DNA of 64,000 bases from Vigna angularis (taxonomy: Eukaryota; Streptophyta; Magnoliopsida; Fabales; Fabaceae): assembly GCF_016808095.1 (NCBI RefSeq), contig NC_068979.1, positions 21,845,444 to 21,909,443 on the forward strand. Direction: 5' to 3'. Under the pieces are notes generated by a model that saw only the letters and a program-made list of their open reading frames with translations, did no database searches and was not told the origin of the DNA. A program made the translations under genes and the position numbers. Shown piece after piece: positions 49,301-60,570 of the stretch (the first letter of the stretch is position 1; each line of letters opens with the position of its first letter).

Positions 49301-50689
49301 CGCAGTAAATTTATTGAAGGATTTCGATCGTCGGTATAAGTATCGACTTAATGAAATGCGAATTTGGGATTTCCCTCTCCCATTCTCTCAAATTGTTTTC
49401 GCGCAACTTCCCCCGAGTCTTCCTTTCTCCCTCTGCCTCAAGCATCGCAGACTTCACCTACTCCCTTGTTCAGAACCCTAACCCCTCTTTTCTTTAATCG
49501 TTGTGTCAATGTGAGGAGAGTGCTGGTGAGGAAGGTGGTCATTCACAGATTACATTGTTGCGAGGGGGCTGTTGGAAGGTGTTTCTTGACGTGGTTGCCG
49601 TGGCGGCGTGTTGACGTTTTGTGGTGGCGTGACGACAGTTCTGTGGCGGCCTGACCAAGGCTTCCACTATCGGAGGGCGAGGCCAATCTAGGGGTTGCCG
49701 GTGTGGTTTTGGGGTGTGTATCGCGACGTGGTGGGTAGGGAGGCTCCATTGGAGTTCAATCATGAAGAAAGGGTCAGAGATACACTAAAGCAAGTGATTG
49801 TAGAAAGTAAAGAGTAAAGAAAGGTGCAAGTGCAAGCAAGGAAGCATTTCGAGTTTAGTGCAAGACGTGTGAGGGCGAACACATTTTCCAGGTATGTGCT
49901 AACTGAAATGTTTTATGGTATGGAATGTTGTGGTTTAAGGATGTAAATGATATGGTTGGTTTCGATGAAGAAGAATGAAAGGTGGTTGGGTCAAATTGGG
50001 GATTGGGTATTGCTTGAAATTAATGAATTTTGAAATTGGATTAAGGGTGGAAAAGAATGATGATATAAGTGTTAAATTAAGGATATTGTTTGGTCTGGAA
50101 TGTGAAATGAATTAAACATAGTAATATGTGCACCTATAATTGTGTGACAGAATGCAAGTCTTAAAGAGTTAGTGAAATCTTGTATATATTTTGCAATATC
50201 TATGTTTGTTAGATAAAACCAGGTTAAGATAATTTATAATGGTTTGACATTTGGAATGTTTTTTCTGGATGTACTATCTGAACTAATTGAGAGCTAGGCT
50301 CTATTAATTGATGATGGAAATCGGGTTAGAGTTGGATGGAAATAAAGTTAAAATTTGTATATTTTCAGTTTAGAATTTGGTTTTACTCTTAGTTGTTGTG
50401 CTGAAAAGATTGAATGTAACTAAGTAGTGCAAATGTTGTAGTTGCAAGGGATATTTAGGAATTTTCTTCGATGTAGAGAAGTTTTTGTAATATGGTCATG
50501 AGCATGTGGTTTTGGGGACTAAGTTAATATGTAGGAATGTTAAATACTGATGCATGAATGTATCATATTGGGATAATGGGATTAAAGCTATTTGTTAATT
50601 TGTTTGGACTATTTAATAAGAGAATGAAAGTTTATATTGAGATAGTTAATTGTTGTTAAGATTAATTCAAAGACAAATCTGTAAAAATC

Positions 50690-51960
50690 ATTCAAAAACA
50701 GAGGTAAAATCTATTTAAACAAATTTTGAATGACTAAAGAAAGCTAGAAATTAACTTAAAAATTAAAATCTTCAAGAAACTCAAAATTTCAATACTCAAA
50801 ACCTACCAAAGCACTCTAAAACTATACTAAACAAGTTAAAAGTAAGAACTGAACTAAAATAGAAAGAAACTTGTAAAGAAACTTTGTAAGCAAGTCTTAA
50901 ATGACTAAAGAAAACTAAAGAACACTTCAAAAGTCACTAATTTTAAGAGATTCTAAAACTCACTAATGAAAGTCTAAAAGTACACTAAAACTAGTATAGA
51001 AATGAGGACTACATTAAATGTAATGCAGTAAAATGTAGTTCAGCTTTGTAAACAAGTTTTAAATGTTAAAAGAAAGTTAAGAAACAACCTAAAACCTACC
51101 TCTCTACAAAAACTCAAAAATTCACTAACGAGAACCTAAAATTATGCTAGAACTCTCAAATCATGAAAACTGTTCTAAACTAACTAATGAAATTGTAATG
51201 TAACTACCTAAACATGTTTTAAATGGTATAAGACTATTGAAAACTATGGTAACTAATGAAAATAGGAAAGAAATCAAAATTTGCTTATGAAAAACGGAAA
51301 GATGCACTAGAAAGGTCAAAAATTGGAAATTGCACTAAAGTAACCTAAGAATGTGCAATGTTCTTATCCTAACAAGAGTAAAGTAGATACATGAAGCTAA
51401 GAAAAATGTCAAATTGTATGAAGTAGCTAAATATCAAAATTTGGCTACTTAAAACCTAAATAGTGTACTAAATAGGTGAGAAAATGGGAATTCACCTAAA
51501 GTAACCTAATAACGTGCAATATTCATATCCTAACAAGTCTAAAGTACTTAAATGAAGCTAAGAAACATGTCAAATAGGAAGAAGTACCTAAATCTCAAAA
51601 TTGAAGTACTTAAAACCTAAAAATTGTTCTAAATAGGTGACAATTTAGAAATTCACCTAATATAACCAAAGAAAGTATAATGTTCTTATCCTAACAAGTT
51701 TAAAGTACTTAAATGAAGCTAAGAGAGATGTCAAATTGGATCAAGTAGCAAAATCTAAAAATTTGACTACCTAAAACCTAAAAAGAGTACTAAATTTAAC
51801 ATCCTAACAAGTCTAAACTAGTGGAATGAAGTTAGGGAACTTGTCAAAAGCAAAGAATTACCTCAAACTCAAAGTTTGAGTATGTAGAACCTAAAAAAGT
51901 CTACTAAAAGGGTGAGAAAGAGGCAATTCACCTAAAGTACACTCAGAGTTTCCTCAATGG
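50690..51960. repeat. ~160-bp degenerate tandem array inside the inner CACTA
   Basis: A recurring landmark, (C)AAGT(C/T)TAAA..(C/A)(T/A)(T/A)AATGAAGCTAAG or its older form TTTTAAATG(A/T)(C/T)TAAA, appears near 50723, 50893, 51053, 51205, 51373, 51536, 51699 and 51809, a spacing of about 150-170 bp with a shorter last step. Within units, ACCTAAAA..GT(A/T)CTAAA and TTCACCTAAAGTAACC also recur. The rightmost copies are most alike. It contains no coding sequence. Confidence 0.75.
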
Positions 51961-52079
51961 TTCAAAAATCAGGTCCGTACTTTTTCCCATGTATTAAGCA
52001 AGGTTAATTTGACTCTTGCTTTGAAATGTTGTTGGTATCTTTGTAGGTTTTTAATCAGGCATTAACTCACACGGGTCAA

Positions 52080-52790
52080 GAGTTAAGACATCTCTCCAAT
52101 TGGCCAATTAGATGTGTGAAAGAATGACACACTTACTTCACCAATGGTTACAAATTCCATACACATGAATGGTCTAAAGGAAAGAAAACAACAAATTGTG
52201 GTGTGTACGTCAAGGGCCTTATAGAGGGTTCTTATGATTATTTCTACGACATCATTCATAAAATATATGAGTTAGAGTACAACACCACTACTTCTCCAAA
52301 CAGAGTAGTACTTTTTTATTGTGAATGGTTTGATCCTTCTAGAGCTGGTACTAGAGTGGATCCTAGGTTTAAATTGTCGAACTCCACCTGAGATTAAGAT
52401 ATCGACCGTTTGATCCTTTCATTCTACCAACTAATGTCAGACAGGTTTATTATGTGTCATATCCACCCTTCTGCAATATTGACAAACGTGGTTGGGCTGT
52501 TGCAATACAACCAAGCCTAGAGGTCGCATTGACTCAAATGAGGTTGAGGAAGATGTCACCTACCAACTTGACCAAATGTCACAAGCACAACAAATTATTG
52601 AAGTTGAACGTATAACCGCATTGCACGACCCTGATGGTGATGGAGATGAATTAGAAGCACCAATACAAGGAGGACAAGAAGAAGAAGAAGACAAAGAAGA
52701 AGATGATGATGATGATGAAGAAGAAGAAAATGATTATGATCAAGAAGAAGAAGAAGATGAAGATGATGATGACGATGATTGAATGTTAGA
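52080..52790 (+). pseudogene. Relic of the TNP2 transposase C-terminal region (DUF4216) with acidic tail
   Basis: The frame at 52203-52370 (VYVKGLIEGSYDYFYDIIHK, then VVLFYCEWFDPSRAGTRVDP) matches the DUF4216 domain that ends many plant CACTA TNP2 transposases. The reading then shifts frame into [36 protein letters not shown], and shifts again into [20 protein letters not shown]. It finishes in a long Asp/Glu tract (52670-52780). The Transposase_21 catalytic part that should lie upstream is absent; its place is taken by the tandem array. Frameshifts make it non-functional. Confidence 0.7.
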
Positions 52791-52959
52791 CATCTATTGT
52801 AGCAAATTTAACTGTCATTTCAAAAACATTCCAATTGAGTTATGCAAAATACCATCTTAAAAGTTGTATACAATTATTTTACATTCACTTTAATTTGTAC
52901 TGATCCTTCCTTAGATTTTTTTATTCTTTCACTTTATTTGTAACCATTTCAATGCAGTC

Positions 52960-54840
52960 ATGACAGGAGAAGGTTCAGAACGTCGTGATAAAGGAAAGGG
53001 GGTAGGAAGGCCTAAAAAGAGGCAACGACATGCACCAAAGTATGTACTTGGGTGCCTGCTACACTACCTATCACTGTTGCCCCCAGTCCATCATCCATAG
53101 GCCCTTCTCCTACCCCTGTCATACACTTTCCTCCTACCCCTGTAGTACACCCTTCTCCTACCCCTACAGTACACTCTCTTCCTACTCCTGCAACAAACAT
53201 TCTTCCTCCTCCTCCCCCTATGATTATTACCCCCACTCCTCCTCCTGTGATTATTACCCCCACTCCTCCTCCTGTGATTATTACCCCCACTCCTCCTCCT
53301 GTGATTATTACCCCCACTCCTCCCCCTGTGATTATTACCCCTACTACTCCCCTTGACCCTACTTCTATACCTTTCTCATCTTCTATACCGCCTTCTAAGA
53401 TTGTCACACCATCTGCTGATCCAGATTTAGCTGGTGATGGTGATGGTGTTGACCCGCCCCTCCATGATCGACCATGGATTGAGCCATATGGTAAAGGGTA
53501 AGACTTTAATCCCTTTTTTAACCATTTTGTTGTTTAAATTTTGTCTTACTTCAAATGCCTTTTATTTCTTTATATGCAGGTTTATTCCATCCAGGATTGC
53601 TTCCTAGGCCATCACACGATCAATTAAGCAACAGTTTTTAAGTCCATGGCCTACTTGGGGAGCAATACCTGAAGACGACAAAAAGTCATTCTGGCAACAT
53701 TTTCAGGTGAACAACCCATTAAACTAATTGTCATTCTTATTTTAGTATGTTCATTAATCAATGTTTGTTTTGTTTAATGTTACAGATGAAGGTGCAGTTG
53801 AAACCTGAACATGAAACTCTAATACAAAGAAATTTTCACATGAAAGCATCTCATCGGCTGTCAGAGATGTTTAGGGATGCCCGCAATGCAGGGGAGCGCC
53901 CTTACTGGTTGGGCGAGCACATTTGGAACTCTTTACTCGCTCATTGGAATTCAGCAGAGTTTCGCAATAAGTGTGCTACAACCCAAAGGAATAGAGCTTC
54001 TGAAAAGGGTGGCACCCTACATACTGGTGGGTCGATCACGGTTCATGAGCATGTCATTCGTATGGTAAACTTTCAATACTTTTGTGTTTCTTTCATATAT
54101 AACTTATGTATTTTCAATTTCATGTACACTTCTAAATTATGTTACAGGCACAAGCTCTTGGACGGGCAGTCCATGTTGATGAGGTCTTTGCAAATACTCA
54201 TGTTCGGAAGGGCACTAATCAATTCGTTGATGAAAGATCTCGGAAGACTCATGTAAGCAAATAACAATGATACTAATATTAATTTTTCATTATGTTATTG
54301 TATCATTCCGTAACATTGCTTTTAATGTTTGAATAGGAAGAATTTTCTACGAGACTTTCACGGGTTAGATCCGAACATGAGTCAGCTCCTACACCGGATG
54401 ATGCGACTAATGAGGACGGCGACATCCGTAGGACACAGTGTTGGGTCGATGTCGTTGGTGGGAAGAAAAAGGGACGAGTGTACGGTGTAGGACAACTTGT
54501 TGCAAACTATACGGCATCAAGAGGAGGTATTCTAAAGCACCAACCATCTTCTTCCACCACTACTGCTGAAGAGACCATCGACCGCTTGACACAGCTACTA
54601 CAACAACGTGACCAGGAAAATCATGAATTGAGAGAAAATTACAGTGACTTGAGAACCGAGTTTAAAAGCTTCAAGTCCCTGGTCATGAGAGTGTTGCCTG
54701 ATGCTTCAAGAACTCATTCCACTGTCCCTCAGCAGCCCACATCAGTCCAGCCCACATCAGTCCAGCCTAGACCAGTCCAGCCATCTACAAAGCAACAAGA
54801 TGATGAAGATCATTCTGATGATGACTATGTAGATTTTTAG
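52960..54840 (+). pseudogene. Transposase_24 (TNPA-like, Ptta/En/Spm) gene with a nonsense codon
   Basis: Likely exons are 52960-53497, 53580-53706, 53786-54064, 54148-54252 and 54337-54840. Exons 2-5 join in frame with GT-AG introns. The start codes for MTGEGSERRDKGKGVGRPKK, with an AT-hook-like GRPKKR, then a Pro-rich repeat. The core, LSEMFRDARNAGERPYWLGE then IWNSLLAHWNSAEFRNKC, is typical of plant Transposase_24. The C-terminus has a coiled-coil-like stretch (TAEETIDRLTQLLQQRDQEN) and an acidic end DDEDHSDDDYVDF. Such proteins bind subterminal repeats of their own CACTA element. Two lesions are visible: the first exon needs a frame change near 53040 (a frameshift or an unusually short intron), and an in-frame TAG at about 53607 in RIAS*AITRSIK, probably from AAG. 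Confidence 0.8.
53220..53345 (+). repeat. 27-bp tandem repeat coding for PPPVIITPT
   Basis: Four to five copies of a unit containing CCTCCTCCTGTGATTATTAC plus CCCCACT repeat the peptide PPPVIITPT in the Transposase_24 N-terminus. Weaker PTPVVHP-like copies precede it (53100-53190). The minus-strand frame at 53012-53407 (GVGVIITGG repeats) is a mirror of this array. Confidence 0.9.
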
Positions 54841-55175
54841 TTTTATTTTGTTAATGAACATAGTTGTTAGAACATTTTTTATGTTACATTAGGATTCTGT
54901 TACATTACATTTGCTAGATGAACATATTGTTTTATGTTTTATGTTTAATGTTTGATTTTCAAATACAAGTTCTTAAATTTCAACAATACAAATGATGTTA
55001 TTATATTGTTGTTTACTCCATTAATGATTGGATGATTTTGAAATGTATATTATGGAGGTTTCTCTGTGGTTTGAAAATGTTATACAGGTCTGTCTGTGCT
55101 ATGAACATGTTATGCAGGTTTGTGTGGTTTGATAACAAATACAAATATCACTTACTTCTGCCTGGTTTCTACCAA

Positions 55176-55345
55176 AGGCTTTACCGATGGCTTCTGCCCT
55201 TCGGTAATTACCGAAGGCTTCTGCCCTTCCGTAATTACCGAAGGCTTTTGCCCCTCAGTAATTACCAAGGGCTTCTGCCCTTCAGTAATTATCGAGGGCT
55301 TTTGCCCTTTGGTAATTACCGAAGGGCAGAAGCTTTCGGTAAATG
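55176..55345. repeat. 27-bp palindromic tandem array, right subterminal region of the inner CACTA
   Basis: Five to six direct copies of a 27-bp unit occur, each made of CCTTCGGTAATTACCGAAGG plus CTTCTGC with point changes. The core GGTAATTACC is a perfect palindrome, and the flanks CTTC/GAAG extend the symmetry to 18-20 bp. It reads as open frames on both strands, which explains the spurious frames at 55032-55473. It is probably a cluster of transposase binding sites, matching the TTACCGAAGG words of the left end. Confidence 0.88.
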
Positions 55346-56361
55346 TTAGTGACAAGAGATTTACCGACAATGTTTTGGCCGTCGATAAGCCGTTGGTAAA
55401 AGGTAATTACCGACGACTTATGACTGTTTCCGAGGGATTATGCCCTTCGGTAATGCCCTTGTTTTTTGTATAGGAGAGGTTTATTTCCAACAATTTTAAT
55501 AACCTTAGGTAATTTCCACTGGTTTTTTTCCAAAATTGCATATATTTATGATAGTTTTTAATAGAATCCGTAGTTAATTTATTTTCTTTTCAATTATATT
55601 TTCGGCGATTTTATACGAAACTGCACAAAAATTGTTAAAACAAAATTCCTCACATCCTACTTATTCAGGTTTCCTTCTATTTCTTCTTCCTCTTCAAACT
55701 TTCTTATGCTTCTTCTTTCTCATTTCCTCTTCACTTTGTCTTCACAGTTGATCATCTCTTGCTACACCAATTGCCCATTTGTTATCTTGCTCTCCATTTC
55801 ACATTCACTATTAAGGATTTTGTTCTTCCCTCCACTTCTTGACTTATGGACTTGCGCTTATTCTTCATGATTCGTTATTGAGTATGCGACGATACCCTTC
55901 CGTCATTGTTGGCCCCTTACTAGTAAGCTGTCTTCTTTTGCAATCCTAATGGTTTTTCCTCTTGTATGAAATCTATTTTCTATGTCTCTATTCTCTTTCA
56001 AAAACCCTAAAAATTAGGGAACCTAGGTTATTGGAATTTTTTAGTTACTCTTATGCAAATTCATAACTCCTAATCTTGAAGGCAATGCGAGTGTGCTTAT
56101 TATTTGGCTTTTAGGTTTCGTCTTCTTTCTTACATTTCTCTCAAATACAATTGGCCGCGGTTCAGAAATCCCGATAAATGACGACAGTTTTTACAAAAAC
56201 CCGCAAATAGCGATGATTTTGAATGAAATCGTCGAATATTATTTGTAACGATGATTTTTCCGATAGTTTTGTCAATTACAAGAAATACATTTATCAGGGA
56301 TTAAAACTGTCGGTAATACAAAAATAAACATGTAGTAAAATCACATATTTTTGTAGTGCTA

Positions 56362-59300
56362 CATGCACGTTCTCGTATAAAAGTTTGGTAAAAAGATGAA
56401 AAACACTCCAAATGTTTTTTTTATTATAATATATGCTTATATTTTGCCGATGATAAAAAAGAGAGAAAAAGATGAAAAAAATGTGTACAAAAATTCGAAA
56501 GTATAAAACGTATTGGTCATCATAATCATAAGAGAACCTTCATAAACATTAATTAAAAGAAACGTGAAGGGCAATATATTACTAAAGAAGACGGTACAAA
56601 ATTATGATATAAGAATATTTACTAAAACAAAAGTGTCATTTGTTAACTAAGAGACATTAAATCAACTGTACAAACTGATAGCATAACTTTTTACTTACAA
56701 AAACTATATATTAATATATATTGTGAATTTTTATTAAAATTATAATATTAGCCAGTGAATTGAATTTTGTTAAACAAAGTCTTGCATTCTAATAAATACT
56801 CGAATTTTGTTTATTAAAACTAATCATTAACAAGTAGATGATCAATTAATATAGATAATAATCTGGTTAAAAATAATAATAATAAAACTATCTCATGTTA
56901 TATTAATAAATATTTTTAAAAAACAAATAATATTATACTAATAATTAAATAAAACAAGTATTACAAATACACCTATATATCAACAATTCCATTTCTATCA
57001 TTTGATAATTCCATAACAATAAATTAAATGACTATAAATAGATTAAGAAGTAATTTTTAAATATAATTCGTTTTTCTAAAATTGATTTATAAAATAAATT
57101 TGCGTTTGTTTATATACGATAATGATCCCTAACAAATTATATAATTAATGTATAATGTGATAACTTGCTATTAATAATTTGTGAAAAGTAATTATATTAA
57201 TTAATATGATAGAAAAAATTAATTAAAATATATTAATTTATATAAAAAGAAAAAAATAATTAAAAACATGTAACATGGTAAGTATAAATTAAAAAAATAT
57301 GATGAAATACAAAAAAAAAGTTAGTAAAACGGAGAAGATGCATGCAAAAAAGACAGAAGAGGGTGGGACCAAAAATAATAGGAAATGGACAAAAGTTGGC
57401 GGTTTTAAAGGGGTATTGAATATTGTGGGCGCAACCTGCTGATTTCATCTGTGTGATTCTGTCTTTCTTGTGTTACGTTACGTGAACTCAACAAAACAAA
57501 ACAACCTATGTATTCATTTTTCAATCACCATCACCTTCTTTTTCATCACCGTTTCTCATTTTCTCATCAATCACATATCTAATCTCACATTTACCTCACA
57601 AAACATCTCAATATTTCACAACTTCCCACGTTTAATGTGTTTTTATCATCCCTAATTGTCACTCTCAATCTCTCTTACATTATTCAACTACTATTTTAAC
57701 CATAGAGTTGTAATATTTTTGTCAACTAGAGATGTTTATAAGTAAAATACTTCAAAATTTTCATAAAATACTTTATATATGTTTTGGTTGGTAGGATTGA
57801 GGTTAATAATTTTTTAATTATCGAATTATTTATATTGATTATAGTTGTTCTTTGTTCAATTCAATCGTACTGAAAAATTTATTTATAAAAGTCACTTTAA
57901 TACGAAAGATGATAGTATTAGTAGTAAATACATATTAAATATAATTAACTTATCATATATTTTTATAGATTTTGAAATAAACTTTAAATTAGTGTCGATC
58001 TAATTATAACGGATAATAATTAACTTTAGTTTAATTTAATCATCATTAATTTTAATTGTTATTTAAAATTAACTATTAGATTCATGTTATCCAACCAACT
58101 AATTTATTAAATGTTTCTAATTAGTAAAATTGTCAAATCCTAAATTCATCATATTATTATACAATACAATATATAAAAAAAAAGCTACATCATATACTGC
58201 TGTTCAATAATAATTAAAATTAAAAATATATAAATTAACAATTTTTTCATTCACTTTACTCTCTATCTTCTAAAATGATTAATTAATAAACTTGTTAGAT
58301 TTATTTGGGTAATATCTATTAAAATATTTATCCTATCTAAAATAGTTCACTTTGTTATCGGGGTATTCATGAAAAATTACTCATATATATATTAATTTTA
58401 AATAAACTATTTAAAAATAAGTTCTTAAAATATACTTAGATAAAATTAATTAATTTTAATATTATAACTCAAATAGAATTGCATAATAAAAATATTAATT
58501 TAAATAAATTTGGATTTTTTAAAAATAAATTTAAATGAATTGTAACAAAACTGAGAAAATTAAATACTATTTAATTATCAAAATTTATAAATTTATTATT
58601 TTAAAATTTTGATTTAAAAGTAATATAATGCTTGATATAATTATTCTTAGTAATTAGATCCTACAAATATAACATGGTGTTTATGTGGAATGTCTCTTCC
58701 TCAAAAAAGATATTTCAACTGTTAAAAAGTTTGAATTCAGAAGCTTCTAATTATTTCATAAGTTTCCAATCAGATAGTTGCTCTTATTAAACAGGCGTAT
58801 CCTCACTGTTATTATATTTTGCTTTTCATTTTATAAGCATATAAGGCATGGTGATCAGGATGAAAAAAATATTGTATAAATCTGTAAGTAAAATATTTAA
58901 TTATCCATAAATACAAATACCATAGTATAAAGTAGATTAATATCCACTTTTCATTAATTATTACTATTGAATTTTATTAATTATTGTTATTGAATTTTAT
59001 TTCAATGTCAGAAAATTAAAATCATTAAAATAAAGTTATTAATAATATTTTTATTAAAGAATTATTTAAAATTAAAATTAAATATATTTTTTATTTGGAC
59101 TGAAAAAATTAAAGTTATATCTCCAAAAAGATTATATTTCTGAATAAATGATTAATTTATTTAAAAAAATTAAGAAAAGTTAAATTTATTTACATGTAAT
59201 TTTATTTAAATCATATATTAAATTTATTTTATTCAAAATAAAAAAATATCTATAATTATAAAAACAATTTACATAGAAAGTCCCTAACGTAATAACTATT

Positions 59301-59423
59301 AAAATAGTTTTTACTGACTTAGAAATAAGTTATTGAGGAATTACTCAATTGAAAACTTGGTCATATATTGAAATAAATAAAAAACAAAAGAAGTTTTTTT
59401 TTTCTTTTATTAATGTATATGTT
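56362..59423. other. Very AT-rich intergenic region
   Basis: No gene is recognised. Open frames at 57260-57448 and 57470-57655 lack motifs and composition typical of coding DNA. Confidence 0.4.
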
Positions 59424-60570
59424 CAACTAGTATAGAAAAAAAAAATCTGACATCCGGATTTTATTTTTTTCTCTTATCAAAACATATCATTTAAGGTATT
59501 ATTAACTTCAAAATTTGTCGAAAATATTAAAACTTTGTCAATAATCATATTTTTTTTTTCGACAGATGACAATTCGTTATTAGTAATAATGCAGTCGATA
59601 ACATATAATATTTGTTAATAAAATTTTATATTCATCCATAATTATCAAAAGAAAAATCCCTTAGTAATTATCGGAAAAAAATATGTCAGTAAATTTTGTT
59701 AATAAATATTACGATCTAGTTATTCTTTCTCCTTTCTCTTTCTTCTTTTATCTTTTAGATTTTTCAACTCAGAAAAACTAAAACATTACAAATGAAATGG
59801 GCAACCCATCTTCAGTCCAACTGAATCCTCCATAACCAAAATTGCACTTTCATCTAACACAGAATAGAAGACCTACGAAAAAAATGAAAACCAAACTGAA
59901 AATTTTAATTAGAGTGCATCGACAACGTCGACAACGGAGGATTCTTCTTCCCAGGCAGCAGAGCTCTTGCAATAGTGGTGTCCTTGTCATAGTGGTCTCT
60001 TTGTGATGCAATCTAGTTTGTCATTTGTGATGGAGGCCAGACGACTCTCGTCACGGTGGGTTGCCTCTTCCAAAGTCAATGGTTATGGCTCATTAGGGGC
60101 TTCGCACGAGGTGTGTCTTTGGCTGTGATGATTTTAAGAGTTTTTATAGCCTCCACTATGTCTCGTTGGTGGTTCATGGTTTTGTAGTCCACTCAATCGA
60201 TGGTTCACGATACACCTATGTTTCGCAATATATGGTTTCCACAAGAGAGAGTGATAATGGGTGGCTCGCCGAGGGTGAGATAGTGAGTGAAAAATTTGTC
60301 TTTTTTTTTATCGATAGATTTTGCCAACAAAAATTTGTCAATAAGAGAAATTTCATTTTTTTGACGAAAGAATCTGTGGGTAAATGAAATATGTATTATC
60401 GATAAATTTTATTGACGAAATAAATCCATCAGTAAAATTAGTCGGTAATTAAAATTTCAAAAATTTATCTGTAAAATTCATCTGTAATTTAAATTTATCA
60501 ATGAATTTATTTTTGTTGGTAAAATTTCATCAATAAAATTTCGTGGATAATTCTAAGAATTTTTGTAGTG
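59424..60570. mobile_element. Degenerate CACTA-type element, ~1.15 kb
   Basis: The right end is TTTTTGTAGTG (reverse complement CACTACAAAAATTCTTAG). A decayed left end, CAACTAGTATAGAAAAAAA, lies at 59424. Subterminal words such as GTC(A/G)GTAAATTTTGT, TTGTCAATAA and TCATC(A/T)(G/A)TAA recur at both sides (59540-59700 and 60300-60545). The middle (59930-60290) is less AT-rich, with no recognised domain. No clear target duplication is seen. Confidence 0.55.

Larger units (their letters stand above)
49163..55470 (+). mobile_element. Inner CACTA element with degraded transposase genes
   Basis: The left end, CACTACAGGAAATGCGC, is followed by subterminal TTACCGA(C/A)GG repeats in both orientations (49197-49300). 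The same motif is dense at 55176-55460. Between lie a possible leader exon (49370-49890), a ~160-bp tandem array (50690-51960), a DUF4216 relic and a Transposase_24 gene. The right terminus is worn: GTTTTTTGTATAGG stands where ...TTTGTAGTG would be expected, so the exact end and the target duplication are uncertain. Confidence 0.75.
49141..56358. mobile_element. Outer CACTA element, host of a nested CACTA
   Basis: The left end is CACTACAAAAATAAAGT and the reverse complement of the right end is CACTACAAAAATATGTG. The 3-bp repeat CTA flanks it (49138-49140 and 56359-56361). Both are hallmarks of En/Spm-type CACTA elements. Only the first 22 bp and about 890 bp at the right (from about 55471) belong to this element; the rest is a second CACTA inserted at 49163. 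The right part has pyrimidine-rich sequence (55660-55760) and subterminal words such as GTCGGTAATAC, but no coding region. Confidence 0.75.

Noticed and set aside
53012..53407. Minus-strand frame with GVGVIITGG repeats
   Set aside because: It is the reverse reading of the Pro-rich repeat in the Transposase_24 gene.
55032..55473. Open frames with repeated FCPSVITEG-like peptides on both strands
   Set aside because: They are read-throughs of the 27-bp palindromic CACTA array; its length is a multiple of three and it lacks stops.
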